A DNA stretch of 61,834 bases from CADCWK01 sp964244115 (GCA_964244115.1 CAXTHM010000015.1:1-61834); one strand, 5' to 3'. Positions 1 to 8,966 are shown, counted from the first letter of the stretch. Notes: a model not told the origin generated them from the letters alone. Numbers and translations are program-made.

Positions 1-974
1 TCCGCCTCGTAGCGGGCGCGCTCGGCAGTGAAGCTGTCATAGGAGGACTGCAGCACGGCGAGCTGGGACCTGGGCTGGCTGTCGTCGAACACCATCAGCA
101 GCTGGCCGGCGCGGACGTGGTCGCCCTCGCGCACCAGGATCTGGCGCACGATGCCGGACTCCAGGTGCTTCACGGTCTTGCGGTTGTTCTCGATCTTGAC
201 GACGCCCTGCGCGGGCACGGCCCCCGTCACCGGCGCCAGGGCGGGCAGGATGATGTCCTTGAAGACGCGGAACGCGCCTGCTCCGTCGGTCTTGGCGGCG
301 TCGACCAGCGTCGTGTCGACGTTCTTCAGACCGGCGAGATACAGGATCATGACGTACCCGATCTGGCGCCAGAGCGCAGCGCCGATGATCGACCAGGTCG
401 CGAGGTCCGGGTCCCCGATCCAGGCGATCCGCTGACCGGAATAGCCGAGGAGCTCCAGCGACGAGTTGATCAGACCGGCCTGCGGGAAGTACATCCACGT
501 CCAGACGGCGCCGATCACGACGGCGGAGAGCACCATCGGCGAGAAGAAGCCCGCCTTGATCCAGCGGACACCGGGCAGGTCATTGTTGAGCAGCATCGCC
601 AGAGCGAGGCCGGCGATCGGCGGCACGATCAGGAACGCCCCCAGCCAGCGGACATTGTTCCAGAACGCCGTGACGAAGACTTCGTCGTCCATCAGGCGCC
701 GGTAGTTGTCGAGCCCGATGAAGCTGGCGTCGCTGAGCCCGTCGGCGTCGGTCAGGCTCATCCAGAACGTATAGAACAGCGGACCGATCACCCACATGCT
801 GTAGAGCAGCAGCGGGATGGCCAGGAAGGCCATCGGGGCGCGCCAGGTGGAGGCTCGCTCCCCGCGGCGACCGGCACGGACGCCCGTGATGGTCGGGATC
901 GACGCGGCGATGACATCCTCGGCGCCGGATGGGGCGAGCGGCGGCGCACCGGGGATGTTGCTGGACGTGGCCAT
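1..974 (-). CDS. MalF-type sugar ABC permease joined in frame to an HlyD-like adaptor sequence (partial, runs off window)
   Basis: The first ~245 codons read as a MalF-family sugar permease: a cytoplasmic N-terminus, a first membrane segment (AFLAIPLLLYSMWVIGPLFY), several further segments, and an EAA-type loop (VDAAKTDGAGAFRVFKDI then LPALAP). The last ~75 codons are not permease; they read as a type I secretion membrane-fusion protein of the HlyD family (GVVKIENNRKTVKHLESG, ILVREGDHVRAGQLL, VFDDSQ). The switch lies near 225-245 and the frame stays open to the window edge. Start ATG at 974 follows an AGGAGG that can pair with CCTCC just upstream of the ATG (977-990). It lies 157 bp after the binding-protein gene, same strand. 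HlyD adaptors belong to double-membrane cells, so an assembly chimera or unusual recombination is likely. Permease part is clear; the fusion should not be taken as a real protein without reads. Confidence 0.75.
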   Translation of the reverse strand, partial: MATSSNIPGAPPLAPSGAEDVIAASIPTITGVRAGRRGERASTWRAPMAFLAIPLLLYSMWVIGPLFYTFWMSLTDADGLSDASFIGLDNYRRLMDDEVFVTAFWNNVRWLGAFLIVPPIAGLALAMLLNNDLPGVRWIKAGFFSPMVLSAVVIGAVWTWMYFPQAGLINSSLELLGYSGQRIAWIGDPDLATWSIIGAALWRQIGYVMILYLAGLKNVDTTLVDAAKTDGAGAFRVFKDIILPALAPVTGAVPAQGVVKIENNRKTVKHLESGIVRQILVREGDHVRAGQLLMVFDDSQPRSQLAVLQSSYDSFTAERARYEA

Positions 975-1131
975 AGGGAGGTCCGCCTCCTGCCGCCAGG
1001 AACCGCCTGGGGGCCGCTGGGTGATGGTCCGATGAAGCGCCACGGCCGGGCGACGCCAGGTCCGAAGACCATGAGCGCCGCCCGGTCGGGCGGGTCGATC
1101 GGATGTCGTCGGTCGAATCGGGGCCGCGGGT

Positions 1132-2547
1132 CTAGGTCGTCTCGAAGATCCGCTTGCGGTCCTCGTCCAGCGACTCCAGGAGGGAGTCGACGTCGGTCGG
1201 CTCGAGCATGAAGCCCTGGAAGGCCGCCATGCCCTGGGTGGCCATCTCCTCGATCGTGTCGCGATCATAGAACTGGGCCAGGTAGTCGGACTCCTGGAGC
1301 AGCTTGACCGACTTCTGGATCACCGTGTTGTAGGTCTCGATCGGGACCTGGCTGTTGACGGAGATCGCGTTGGCGGCCAGCGCGTTCGGCCCGGCGACGT
1401 CCGGCTCGGAGATGAACTGGAGGAACGCCTTGGCCGTGTCCTTGTTCTCGGCGCCGGCGGCGATGAAGTAGCCGTCGGTCGGCGCGTCCTCACCGATCAT
1501 GACGCCCTCGGTCAGGGTCGGGAAGCGGAAGAAGTCGAGGTCGGCCTGATCCTCCTCCGGGTAGGAGTCGAGCAGGAAGTTACCCATCAGGTACATGCCG
1601 GCGTCGCCCTGGACCATGAAGTTGAGGGCATCCTGCCAGAGGTAGGATTCCGGGTTGTCGATGTAGGCGCTCTTGGAGAGGAGCTCGTTCCAGCGGCTGA
1701 AGACTTCCTTGACCTCGGGCGAGGTGTAGGACTGCTTGCCGTCCATGAGTTCGATGTGGAACTCCGGACCGTTGATCCGCATGTTCAGATAGTCGAACCA
1801 GGCGGCGGTCGTCCACGGCTGCGAGGAGCCGAGCGCGAACGGCTTGACGTCCTGGGCGATCAGCTTGTCGCTGGCTGCGAGGAGCTCGTCCCACGTCGTC
1901 GGGACCGCCTCGATGCCGGCCTGCTCGAACAGGCTCTTCCGGTACCAGATCTCCCAGCTGTAGTAGGTAGACGGGACGAAGTAGTACTCGCTGTCGGCCC
2001 CCTTGGAGACGGCCTTGACGCCCTCGGGGAAGTTGGTCTCCCAGCCGGCGGAGGTCCAGAGGTCGGTCACCGGCTCGATCAGGCCGAGATCGACGAAGTA
2101 GCGCATCCGGTTGCCGGCGAACCAGGTCAGGACGTCCGGCGGGTTGTCCGAGGCGAGGAAGGTCCGGATCTGGACCTTGAAGTCCTCGTGGTTGGTCGTG
2201 TCGACGGTGACGTCGACACCGCTGCTGGTCTGGAACTCCTCGACCAGGCCGGCCAGCCGCTCGCGGGGAGCCGCGTCGCTGGCGTCCGACGCGATCGTCA
2301 GGGATCCGCCCTGAGCGCTGGCGCCGTTGAGGAAGCCGCGGGGACCGGCCGCCAGCAGCGCCGCGATCGCCGGGGCGCCAAGCCCGAGCATGGTCGCGCG
2401 CTTGAAGACCTGGCGCCGGTCGAGGCGGCCCGCCATGACATCGGAGACCAGGCGGTCCGCCTGCGGGACGAGGGTGCCGAGGTCACGGGGACGCGTGTTC
2501 TCGCCGGGAAGGACGAGATCGCGGGGACGGGAAGGACGGTACGCCAT
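1132..2547 (-). CDS. Extracellular solute-binding protein of a sugar ABC importer
   Basis: A 471-residue family 1 (MalE/UgpB-like) binding protein that would capture a sugar or oligosaccharide outside the membrane and deliver it to the adjacent MalF-type permease. A long cytoplasmic leader (~45 residues) precedes a Tat-like signal (DRRQVFKRATMLGLGAPAI, then a hydrophobic stretch ending near ASAQ). Mature-domain hallmarks include VEEFQTSSGVDVTVDT, a PPDVLTWFAG motif, TWDELLAASDKL and the C-terminal FLQFISEPDVAG. RBS GGAGAG lies 7-8 nt before the ATG at 2547. It is the first gene of a minus-strand operon with the permease at 1-974; the second permease and any ATPase are not in the window. The substrate cannot be told from sequence. 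Confidence 0.9.
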   Translation of the reverse strand: MAYRPSRPRDLVLPGENTRPRDLGTLVPQADRLVSDVMAGRLDRRQVFKRATMLGLGAPAIAALLAAGPRGFLNGASAQGGSLTIASDASDAAPRERLAGLVEEFQTSSGVDVTVDTTNHEDFKVQIRTFLASDNPPDVLTWFAGNRMRYFVDLGLIEPVTDLWTSAGWETNFPEGVKAVSKGADSEYYFVPSTYYSWEIWYRKSLFEQAGIEAVPTTWDELLAASDKLIAQDVKPFALGSSQPWTTAAWFDYLNMRINGPEFHIELMDGKQSYTSPEVKEVFSRWNELLSKSAYIDNPESYLWQDALNFMVQGDAGMYLMGNFLLDSYPEEDQADLDFFRFPTLTEGVMIGEDAPTDGYFIAAGAENKDTAKAFLQFISEPDVAGPNALAANAISVNSQVPIETYNTVIQKSVKLLQESDYLAQFYDRDTIEEMATQGMAAFQGFMLEPTDVDSLLESLDEDRKRIFETT

Positions 2548-2932
2548 TGCACGCTCTCCAGCTCATGAAACCGACGATGTTCCATCGATCCGGCGACACC
2601 CTTATCGCCGGGTCCCTGCCCATGCAGGACGACAGGACGAACGTTGATCCCTGGCACGGCGTCGAGCCCGGAACGTTCATCCTGACCGCCATTCCGATCG
2701 GCAAAAACTAGGCGGATCATAGCAGCGGTCGGAGCGACCCGCAATAGACCAGATAGAACGACCCGGATTCGCGAACGTCCTGGCGATCCGGAGCACCTCC
2801 GGTCGAGGCTGCTCCGGACGTACCCGGGACGATCGGCACACCGCCGCCGTGACGACGCAAGGCCCCGATCCGGTGACGGCTGGATGCAAGCTCGCACAGA
2901 TGAGCCTCTCCCGTAGTCCACCCACCGCCACG
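2548..2932. other. Intergenic region upstream of the sugar-binding protein
   Basis: About 385 bp between the start of the binding-protein gene and the stop of the MFS gene, both on the minus strand. It should hold the binding-protein promoter. I see no convincing coding frame, RNA gene or strong hairpin. Confidence 0.5.
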
Positions 2933-4153
2933 TCAGGCCGTCGCTACCAGGACAGGTAGGCGACCGAACCCGATCAGCAGCGCCAGACCCATCAGGAGGA
3001 GCGCGGCGGCAGTCGCGAGGAAAGCGGACCCGTAGCCGGCGGTGGTCGCGATGCCGGCGGCGGCCAGTGGTCCGACCAGGGCACCCAGGGAACCGGCCCC
3101 GGTCATCAGCCCGAAGATGGCGCCGCGGTCCCGCCGGTCGGTCGCGGCCGAGACCAGGGCGTTGGTCGCCGGGATCAGGCCGCCGGCGAACAGACCGAAC
3201 AGCGCCTGCAGCACCAGCAGCTGCCACGTCTGCGCCGCCAGCGCCATCGGCAGGTAGATCAGCCCGGCCCCGAAGATCGAGAGCAGCAGCACCCGACGAT
3301 GACCGATCCGGTCGCCGAGCTGACCGAGCGCGACCGAGGTGATCGCGGAGGCGACCCCCTGGGCACCGAAGATCAGCCCGGTCGCCTCGGAGTCGCTCAG
3401 GCCGCCGTTGTCGAAGGAGCCGATGTAGAGCGGGAAGATCGGCTGCATCGCCAGCGACGCCGCCCGGAGGACGAACATCGTGATGACCATCAGCAGGACG
3501 ACGGGAATCAGCAGCGCCACCCATTGGGCGTGACGCCCACCGCGTTGCCCGGAAGCGGGCCTCGGCGTGAACCGCTCCCGGACCAGCGGGATCGCGATGA
3601 CCGCCCCGGCGAAGATCAGGCCGCCGCAGATCGCGTACGTCGCCCGGTAGCCGGCCGCGTCGGCGACGAACCCGCCGATCAGCGGGCCGATCGCGCCGCC
3701 GGAGAAGACCGACGTCTGCATCAACCCCAGCGCGAAGCCGAGCCGTCGTTCCGGCACCGTCGCCGCGACGAGGGCCGCGCAGGCCGCAACCGTCCCGGTC
3801 GTCGCCCCCTCGATCAGCCGGAGCCCGAACAGTTGCCAGGGCGCGACGGCGACGCTCATCAGTCCGATGCAGAGCGCCCCGCAGAGCAGCGCCCGGATCA
3901 CCATCGGCTTGCGCCCGACCCGGTCGGCCAGCACGCCCCAGAGCGGCGCGGCGACGACGGAGGTCAGCGCCCCACCGGCCGCGATCGCGCTGGCCCAGAA
4001 CGCCTGCCCGTTCTCATCGGCTCCGAGGTCGCCGAGGTAGAACGGCAGGAACGGCGTCCGCATCGAGAACGCGACCAGCGCCAGCGTCTGGGCCGCCCAG
4101 AGGGACCAGAGCGTGCGCCGCCAGCCGTCCGCCCCGTCACCGTCGACATGCAC
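2933..4153 (-). CDS. MFS transporter (drug/sugar efflux type)
   Basis: About 406 residues and twelve predicted membrane segments, the usual size for a major facilitator. The MFS motif A appears in the first half (GVLADRVGRKPMVIRALL) and a degenerate copy in the second half (ALGQLGDRIGHRRVLLLS). The frame is open further upstream to 4435, but that part is Arg/Ser-rich, overlaps the glpD promoter and start on the other strand and is not protein-like, so I place the start near a GTG at 4153. A CTG 12 codons or fewer upstream, closer to a GGAGG, is an alternative. It is divergent from glpD. The cargo is unknown. Confidence 0.85.
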   Translation of the reverse strand: MHVDGDGADGWRRTLWSLWAAQTLALVAFSMRTPFLPFYLGDLGADENGQAFWASAIAAGGALTSVVAAPLWGVLADRVGRKPMVIRALLCGALCIGLMSVAVAPWQLFGLRLIEGATTGTVAACAALVAATVPERRLGFALGLMQTSVFSGGAIGPLIGGFVADAAGYRATYAICGGLIFAGAVIAIPLVRERFTPRPASGQRGGRHAQWVALLIPVVLLMVITMFVLRAASLAMQPIFPLYIGSFDNGGLSDSEATGLIFGAQGVASAITSVALGQLGDRIGHRRVLLLSIFGAGLIYLPMALAAQTWQLLVLQALFGLFAGGLIPATNALVSAATDRRDRGAIFGLMTGAGSLGALVGPLAAAGIATTAGYGSAFLATAAALLLMGLALLIGFGRLPVLVATA

Positions 4154-4327
4154 TTCAGCGTCGATCAGCCCTGCCCCTCCGCGAGATCCGAGTCTATCGT
4201 GACGATCGCTGCGCCGATCGGCCGATCCGCAGACCGAGACCCGGACGATCCCGTGACACGACCGAGCCCGGGCAGATGGGTTGGGCCGCTGATCCGTTCC
4301 GGGATCGCCGTGGCCGCGACGCTGCGA

Positions 4328-4333
4328 TACCCT
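4328..4333 (+). promoter_or_regulatory. Candidate -10 element of glpD
   Basis: TACCCT lies about 70 bp before the glpD start, in the divergent spacer. No recognisable -35 hexamer is found 16-18 bp upstream. It resembles similarly placed TAtccT hexamers before several other genes in the window. Confidence 0.25.
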
Positions 4334-4400
4334 GAGGGCACTAGCATCACCCCGCCGGAACACCTCCGCCGGACAGCCAGAGCGAGGAGGGATCAGACCG

Positions 4401-6461
4401 ATGACCGGACAGAACCACGACGAGCGGACGGCCATCGGACCGGAGTCTCCGGTGGCCGAGGGTCAGCGGCAGAGCAGCCTCCGGTACGGCACGCCGATCG
4501 CCGAGCAGCTCACGGACGACCGGTTCGATCTGCTCGTGATCGGCGCCGGGATCAACGGGGCTGGGATCGCGCGGGACGCCGCCATGCGCGGTCTCCGGGT
4601 GTTGCTGCTCGACAAGGGCGACATCGCCTCCGGGACGACATCGTGGTCCAGCCGGTTGATCCACGGCGGGTTGCGCTACCTGGAGTACGGCGAGGTCGGG
4701 CTCGTCCGCGAGTCGCTGCACGAGCGCGAGACGCTGCTGCACATGGCCGCCCACCTCGTCCGGCCGCTGCCACTGATGATCCCGATCTACGAGAGCGACC
4801 GGCGCGGCAAGGGCCTCGTCCGGCTCGGCATGATCGGCTACGACGTCCTCAGCACCGGCAAGTCGCTCGACCGTCACCGGATGCTCTCGCCCGATGCCGC
4901 CATCGGCCGGGCACCGGGGCTGGCGCGGGACGGGCTCACCGGCGCCGCCCTCTATTACGACGGCCAGGTCGAGTACGCCGAGCGGCTGGCGGTCGAGAAC
5001 GCCGTCGACGCCGTCGACCACGGCGCCACCGTGCTGACCTACTGCCGGGTTGATGAGCTACTGATGGAGGGCCGGGCCGTGACCGGCGCCGTCTTCACCG
5101 ACCTGCTCGGCGGCGGGCAGCACCGGGTCACGGCGTCGGTGACGGTCAACGTGACCGGCCCCTGGGTGGATGCGACGCTCGGCCGCGAGACCGCGCCGGA
5201 GACGCCTCGCGCTGCCGCCAAGACGGCGCCGAGCGGGGGGGCGAGTCCGGACGAGGAACGGGTCGGTCAGGGTGTGTCCCCGTTGGCGGGCGTGGATGAC
5301 GCCGGGAACGACCTCCTCGTCAGCACGGATGCCGATGTCGCCAACCCGGCAGCGGAATCGACCCCGGTCCCCGGCGCCAGTGCCAGTGCCGCCTCCGGGA
5401 CGATCGCCGACACCGAGCCGGACAAGGAGTCCGTCGTCGCGGCCGGGCAACGGTTCCTGAGCGGCTTCCTGGCGCAGTTCCGCTCGGGCGGGCTGGGCAA
5501 GGGCCGTCTGATCGGCGGGACCAAGGGCAGCCACATCATCGTCGCGCCCTTCGACGGCGCCCCGCAGGATGCCCTCTACGTCGAGGCCCACAGCGACGGC
5601 CGCCCCTTCTTCATCATCCCCTGGAACGACCTGTTCCTGATCGGGACGACCGACGTCCGCTACGAGGGCGACCTCGACCGCGTCGTCGCCTCCGACGAGG
5701 AGATCGCCTACCTGATCGCGGAGACCAACCGCGTCCTGCCGTCGGCCGCACTGACGACGGACCGGGTGCGCTATACCTACAGTGGCGTCCGCCCCCTGCC
5801 CTACCAGGTCGACGGGTCGGAAGGCGCCGTCACCCGGCGCCACCTCGTCCTCGACCACGCCCCGGACGCGAACGGCCTGATCTCGATCGTCGGCGGCAAG
5901 CTGACGACCTTCCGGGAGCTGGCCGAGCAGACCGTCGACATGGTCTACGCCAAGCTCGACCGGCCGACGGCGACCTGCCGGACGGCGAAGGAGCCGCTCC
6001 CCGGCAGCCGGATCGAAGGGGCGGCGATCAGCCGCGACGATCTGCCGGGCTTCGCGGCCAGCTTCGCCCGGCTGTTCCCGGACCTTCCCGATGCCACCGT
6101 CGCGCACCTGATCCGGACCTACGGCACGCAGGCCACAGCCATCGCCGCGCTGGCCCAGGCCGAGCCGGGTCTCGCCGACGTCATTGACGAGGGGCAGGGC
6201 GCGATCGGGGCCGAGGTCGTCTACGCCGTCCAGCGTGAGGGCGCCCAGCGCCTGACCGACATCCTCCTTCGCCGGACGATGCTCGGCTACGGCCCGGACA
6301 GCGCCATCGGCGTCGATGAGCGCGCCGCCGCCATCGCCGGGGCGGCGCTGGGCTGGGACGCCGCCCGTCAGGCTGATGAAGTCGCCGACTACCGGGAATT
6401 CATCAGCCGCTACCGACCCCGGGCGCTTGAGGCCGCGAGTGCTGGCGTGCTCAGGGTTTGA
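4401..6461 (+). CDS. glpD: FAD-dependent glycerol-3-phosphate dehydrogenase with a ~107-residue insertion
   Basis: Oxidises sn-glycerol-3-phosphate to dihydroxyacetone phosphate at the membrane, passing electrons to quinone. The FAD Rossmann motif is at residues 48-55 (GAGINGAG), followed by the family signature SGTTSWSSRLIHGGLRYL. Further conserved blocks are TKGSHIIV, NDLFLIGTTDVRYEGD, RYTYSGVRPLP and SIVGGKLTTFRELAEQ, and the C-terminal domain is present. The protein is 686 residues, against roughly 500-560 for the family. The excess is a single Ala/Pro/Ser/Thr-rich stretch at residues ~262-368 between GPWVDATL and the TKGSH block, where usual members have a short loop. It stays in frame. 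RBS GGAGG sits about 10 nt before the ATG. Confidence 0.93.
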   Translation: MTGQNHDERTAIGPESPVAEGQRQSSLRYGTPIAEQLTDDRFDLLVIGAGINGAGIARDAAMRGLRVLLLDKGDIASGTTSWSSRLIHGGLRYLEYGEVGLVRESLHERETLLHMAAHLVRPLPLMIPIYESDRRGKGLVRLGMIGYDVLSTGKSLDRHRMLSPDAAIGRAPGLARDGLTGAALYYDGQVEYAERLAVENAVDAVDHGATVLTYCRVDELLMEGRAVTGAVFTDLLGGGQHRVTASVTVNVTGPWVDATLGRETAPETPRAAAKTAPSGGASPDEERVGQGVSPLAGVDDAGNDLLVSTDADVANPAAESTPVPGASASAASGTIADTEPDKESVVAAGQRFLSGFLAQFRSGGLGKGRLIGGTKGSHIIVAPFDGAPQDALYVEAHSDGRPFFIIPWNDLFLIGTTDVRYEGDLDRVVASDEEIAYLIAETNRVLPSAALTTDRVRYTYSGVRPLPYQVDGSEGAVTRRHLVLDHAPDANGLISIVGGKLTTFRELAEQTVDMVYAKLDRPTATCRTAKEPLPGSRIEGAAISRDDLPGFAASFARLFPDLPDATVAHLIRTYGTQATAIAALAQAEPGLADVIDEGQGAIGAEVVYAVQREGAQRLTDILLRRTMLGYGPDSAIGVDERAAAIAGAALGWDAARQADEVADYREFISRYRPRALEAASAGVLRV

Positions 6462-6523
6462 TCTTCTCGGAACGTCGTTGGCCGCGCTCGTGACGTCGAC
6501 TCAGAGGCTCTCGCTCACGTTGC

Positions 6524-6573
6524 GCTGGCCCTGATCGGCGCCCGCAGGTGCCATCGCCCCGCGGGGCGATAAC
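6524..6573 (+). repeat. Dispersed palindromic repeat, copy R1
   Basis: Contains GGCGCCCGCAGGTGCC followed by a perfect 18-bp palindrome, ATCGCCCCGCGGGGCGAT, at 6553-6570 and then AAC. The same core recurs at R5 (inverted) and R6. Confidence 0.75.
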
Positions 6574-6734
6574 GATATCAACCACGGACACGGTCACGTC
6601 AGAACGCCATGTTGCGGAGCAGTCGCCTCCCCCTCCCCTCCCCGGCTCGTTTCGCGCTGCGGCGCGCACGACCGGAGAGGGGCTCCACGGGTCGCGCAAG
6701 CGCTCCTGACATGGATGGCGACAGCAGCCGCCTC

Positions 6735-6828
6735 GTAGGGGCGAAACTGGCGCTTGGGTGGCGAGCCAGGCTGCCGCAGCGGCCATCGCCCGGCGGGGAG
6801 ATACCTGGCGCTCCGGGTTCAACCGCCG
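6735..6828 (+). repeat. Dispersed palindromic repeat, copy R2
   Basis: Begins GTAGGGGCG, continues through GCTGCCGCAGCGGCCATCGC and ends GCTCCGGGTTCAACCG. It aligns to R4 over its 3' half and, on the opposite strand, to R7 over its 5' half. Confidence 0.65.
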
Positions 6829-6935
6829 TCAAGAATGCCGGCCCCTCGACAGCCGTTCCGCGCGGCGACGAGGCCGAGTCGATCCACTAGGTTGCCCGAG
6901 TGCGGGGTTCAACCCTGACGGCTTGAACCCATCGC

Positions 6936-6985
6936 GCGGTCTCGCCTGACAGCGAAGGCGACCGCCGCGCGAGCTGCGCCCCTAC
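6936..6985 (-). repeat. Dispersed palindromic repeat, copy R3 (partial)
   Basis: On the minus strand it begins GTAGGGGCGCAGCTCGCG and ends near GGCGAGACCG, like the start of R6/R7 and the GGCGAGACCG of R4. It is the shortest and most diverged copy. Confidence 0.5.
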
Positions 6986-7409
6986 ACGAACAGCTGCCGC
7001 GACCGGACGGCCGAAAGGGTCGCCTCGACGAGTGACTGCCGCGATCGCACGATCACAGGGGTCGTCTCTACTTCACGGGTCGCCGCGTCGACGGAGGTCG
7101 TCGTTCCACATTGATAGCAGGGCTGTTGTGAAGGATCACGACCAGGAACCTACCGATTTGGGCAATTCGACTCAAGGCGGCGATTCGATTGGCGAAAAAC
7201 CGGTCATCCCAGCAAGTGACCCTTGCGGCCATTCCCGGTACGGTGTACAACGCGTCGAGACGTGCAGCGACAGGAACAAGAGTCGACCCGGGGCCACCGA
7301 GCCTCGCGGGTGGGGCCTGCCCCATCCGGTCGATTTGCCGCACGCGACAGCGACCGGCCCTGTGGTGTCGGCGTGACGCTCGTTGGTTGAGCTTATGGAG
7401 GTCGGAACT

Positions 7410-8915
7410 GTGACAGATCGCCGCGTTGAGCAACTGTTCGCCGAGGCCGCTGCCAATAACTGGGACCGTCGTCAGATCATGAAGCGCGGCGCCGCGCTCG
7501 GGATCTCGGTCCCGGCCTTCGTCGCCGCGATGATGAAGGCCGGCCCGGCCTTCGCCCAGGACGCCACGCCCGGCGCCACCCCGGCCGCTGCCCTGACGTT
7601 CGACACGAGCAACCCGCTCGGCGTCGACCCGACCGCGCCGCTCAACCCGTATATCTTCGACGGCGGCTTCGGCACCGACTACGCCGTCAACGCCAACGGC
7701 ATCTACAACTCCCTCTACCCCGATGCCACGATCACCTTCGAGAAGGGGCAGCAGCTCGGCGCCGCCCTCCAGCCGCGCTTCGTCGCTGGCGAGCCGCCCG
7801 ATGTGATCGACAACTCCGGCGACGGTCTGCTCGACCAGACGACCCTCGCCAACGACAGCCAGCTCGCCGACCTGACCGACCTGCTGGCGGCGATCTCGCT
7901 CGACACGCCGGGCGTGACCTTCGCCGACTCGCTGATCCCGGGCTCGCAGGCCGCCGGCATCTACAACGGCCAGCAGAACATCCTGTTCTACGCCTACACC
8001 GTGATCGGCGTCTGGGGCAGCAGCAAGCTGATGACCGACCAGGGCATCACCTATCCCAAGACCTGGGAGGAGATGCTGACCCTCTGCGCCCAGATCAAGA
8101 CCGACCTCGGCATCGCGCCGTGGGCGACCACCGGCGTCTACACCCAGTACATGCGCGGCTTCGTCTTCGACCAGCTCGTCTTCAAGAACGGCGGCCTGCC
8201 GGCGATGGGCGCCATCGACAACCTCGAGCCGGACGCCTGGCTGTCGGACTCCGTCCGCGCCGCCGCCGACGGCATCGCCAAGCTCGCCACCGGTGGTTTC
8301 CTCCTGCCGGGCTTCGAGGGTCTCAACCACACCCAGTCCCAGACCGAGTGGTTCAACGGCAAGGCCGTCTTCCTCCCGTGCGGCTCCTGGCTGGAGAACG
8401 AGTCCGGCGTCTCGTCACTCGGTTCGGTCGAGGCCGTCGACGCCTTCGCCATGAGCGTCTCGCCGGTGCCGTCCCTGACGAGCGCCGACGCACTCCCGTT
8501 CGAGGCGATCTTCGCGTCGGCCGGCGAGAACTTCCTCGTCCCGGCCCAGGCCGCCAACGTCCAGGGCGGCAAGGAATGGCTGCGGGCCCTGTTCAGCCGG
8601 ACCGGCGCCTCCTACTTCTCCCAGGCCACCCGCTCGCTGACCGCCGTCAACGGCTCGGCCGAAGGGCTCGACGCCGGTCCGGCCCTCGCCTCCCAGCAGG
8701 CCACGATCTCGGCGGCCGGGGTCAACACGCTCCAGTCCTTCTACAGCGGCTGGTACCCCGACATGAACAAGGAGACGCAGATCCTGATGTTCGATCTGCT
8801 GACCCAGAAGGTCACCGCCGACGAGTTCTGTCAGCGCGGCCAGGAGATCGCCGACGCGATCGCCTCCGACGACTCGATCGTCAAGCAGAAGCGGACCGAC
8901 TACAACGCAGAGTAG
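7410..8915 (+). CDS. ngcE: NgcE-like carbohydrate-binding protein of an ABC importer
   Basis: About 501 residues. The Tat-type leader is DRRQIMKRGAALGISVPAF with cleavage near AFAQ, and the mature protein starts DATPGATPAA. The next block, NPLGVDPTAPLNPYIFDGGF, and the overall layout recall the NgcE family (N-acetylglucosamine/diacetylchitobiose binding). Other blocks are GEPPDVIDNSGDG, YPKTWEEMLTLCAQIK and a late NFLVPAQAAN. I chose the GTG at 7410 because GGAGG at 7397-7401 is 8 nt upstream; in-frame ATG and TTG codons lie just before but would place the RBS inside the gene. Two permease genes follow, with no ATPase nearby, which is usual for this importer class that shares an ATPase. The substrate assignment is by resemblance only. 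Confidence 0.85.
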   Translation: MTDRRVEQLFAEAAANNWDRRQIMKRGAALGISVPAFVAAMMKAGPAFAQDATPGATPAAALTFDTSNPLGVDPTAPLNPYIFDGGFGTDYAVNANGIYNSLYPDATITFEKGQQLGAALQPRFVAGEPPDVIDNSGDGLLDQTTLANDSQLADLTDLLAAISLDTPGVTFADSLIPGSQAAGIYNGQQNILFYAYTVIGVWGSSKLMTDQGITYPKTWEEMLTLCAQIKTDLGIAPWATTGVYTQYMRGFVFDQLVFKNGGLPAMGAIDNLEPDAWLSDSVRAAADGIAKLATGGFLLPGFEGLNHTQSQTEWFNGKAVFLPCGSWLENESGVSSLGSVEAVDAFAMSVSPVPSLTSADALPFEAIFASAGENFLVPAQAANVQGGKEWLRALFSRTGASYFSQATRSLTAVNGSAEGLDAGPALASQQATISAAGVNTLQSFYSGWYPDMNKETQILMFDLLTQKVTADEFCQRGQEIADAIASDDSIVKQKRTDYNAE

Positions 8916-8930
8916 ACCCGATCTCGGCCC

Positions 8931-8966
8931 GGTGCCGGTGCCCGTCTTCGGACGAGCGCCGGCACC
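8931..8966 (+). terminator. UUCG-capped stem-loop between binding protein and permease genes
   Basis: Two 16-nt arms (8931-8946 and 8951-8966) pair at 14 or more positions around a TTCG loop, 16 nt after the binding-protein stop. No T tract follows. Such intercistronic stem-loops commonly stabilise the upstream mRNA or attenuate transcription, so that the binding protein is made in excess over the permeases. Confidence 0.65.

Larger units (their letters stand above)
6462..7409. other. Long non-coding spacer with clustered palindromic repeats
   Basis: Roughly 950 bp between glpD and the NgcE-like gene. Short frames here are Arg/Pro/Ser-rich and not protein-like. It contains three copies of a dispersed repeat (annotated separately) and an inverted repeat GGGTTCAA / TTGAACCC at 6905-6930. 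The last ~350 bp carry no repeats and presumably hold the promoter of the binding-protein gene. Confidence 0.6.

Noticed and set aside
4154..4435. N-terminal extension of the MFS gene (about 94 residues)
   Set aside because: Arg/Ser/Gly-rich, without membrane character, and it overlaps the divergent glpD promoter and first codons.
6905..6930. GGGTTCAA...TTGAACCC considered as a tRNA T-arm or attachment site
   Set aside because: Only a simple 8-bp inverted repeat; no tRNA structure, integrase gene or second copy marking an att pair.
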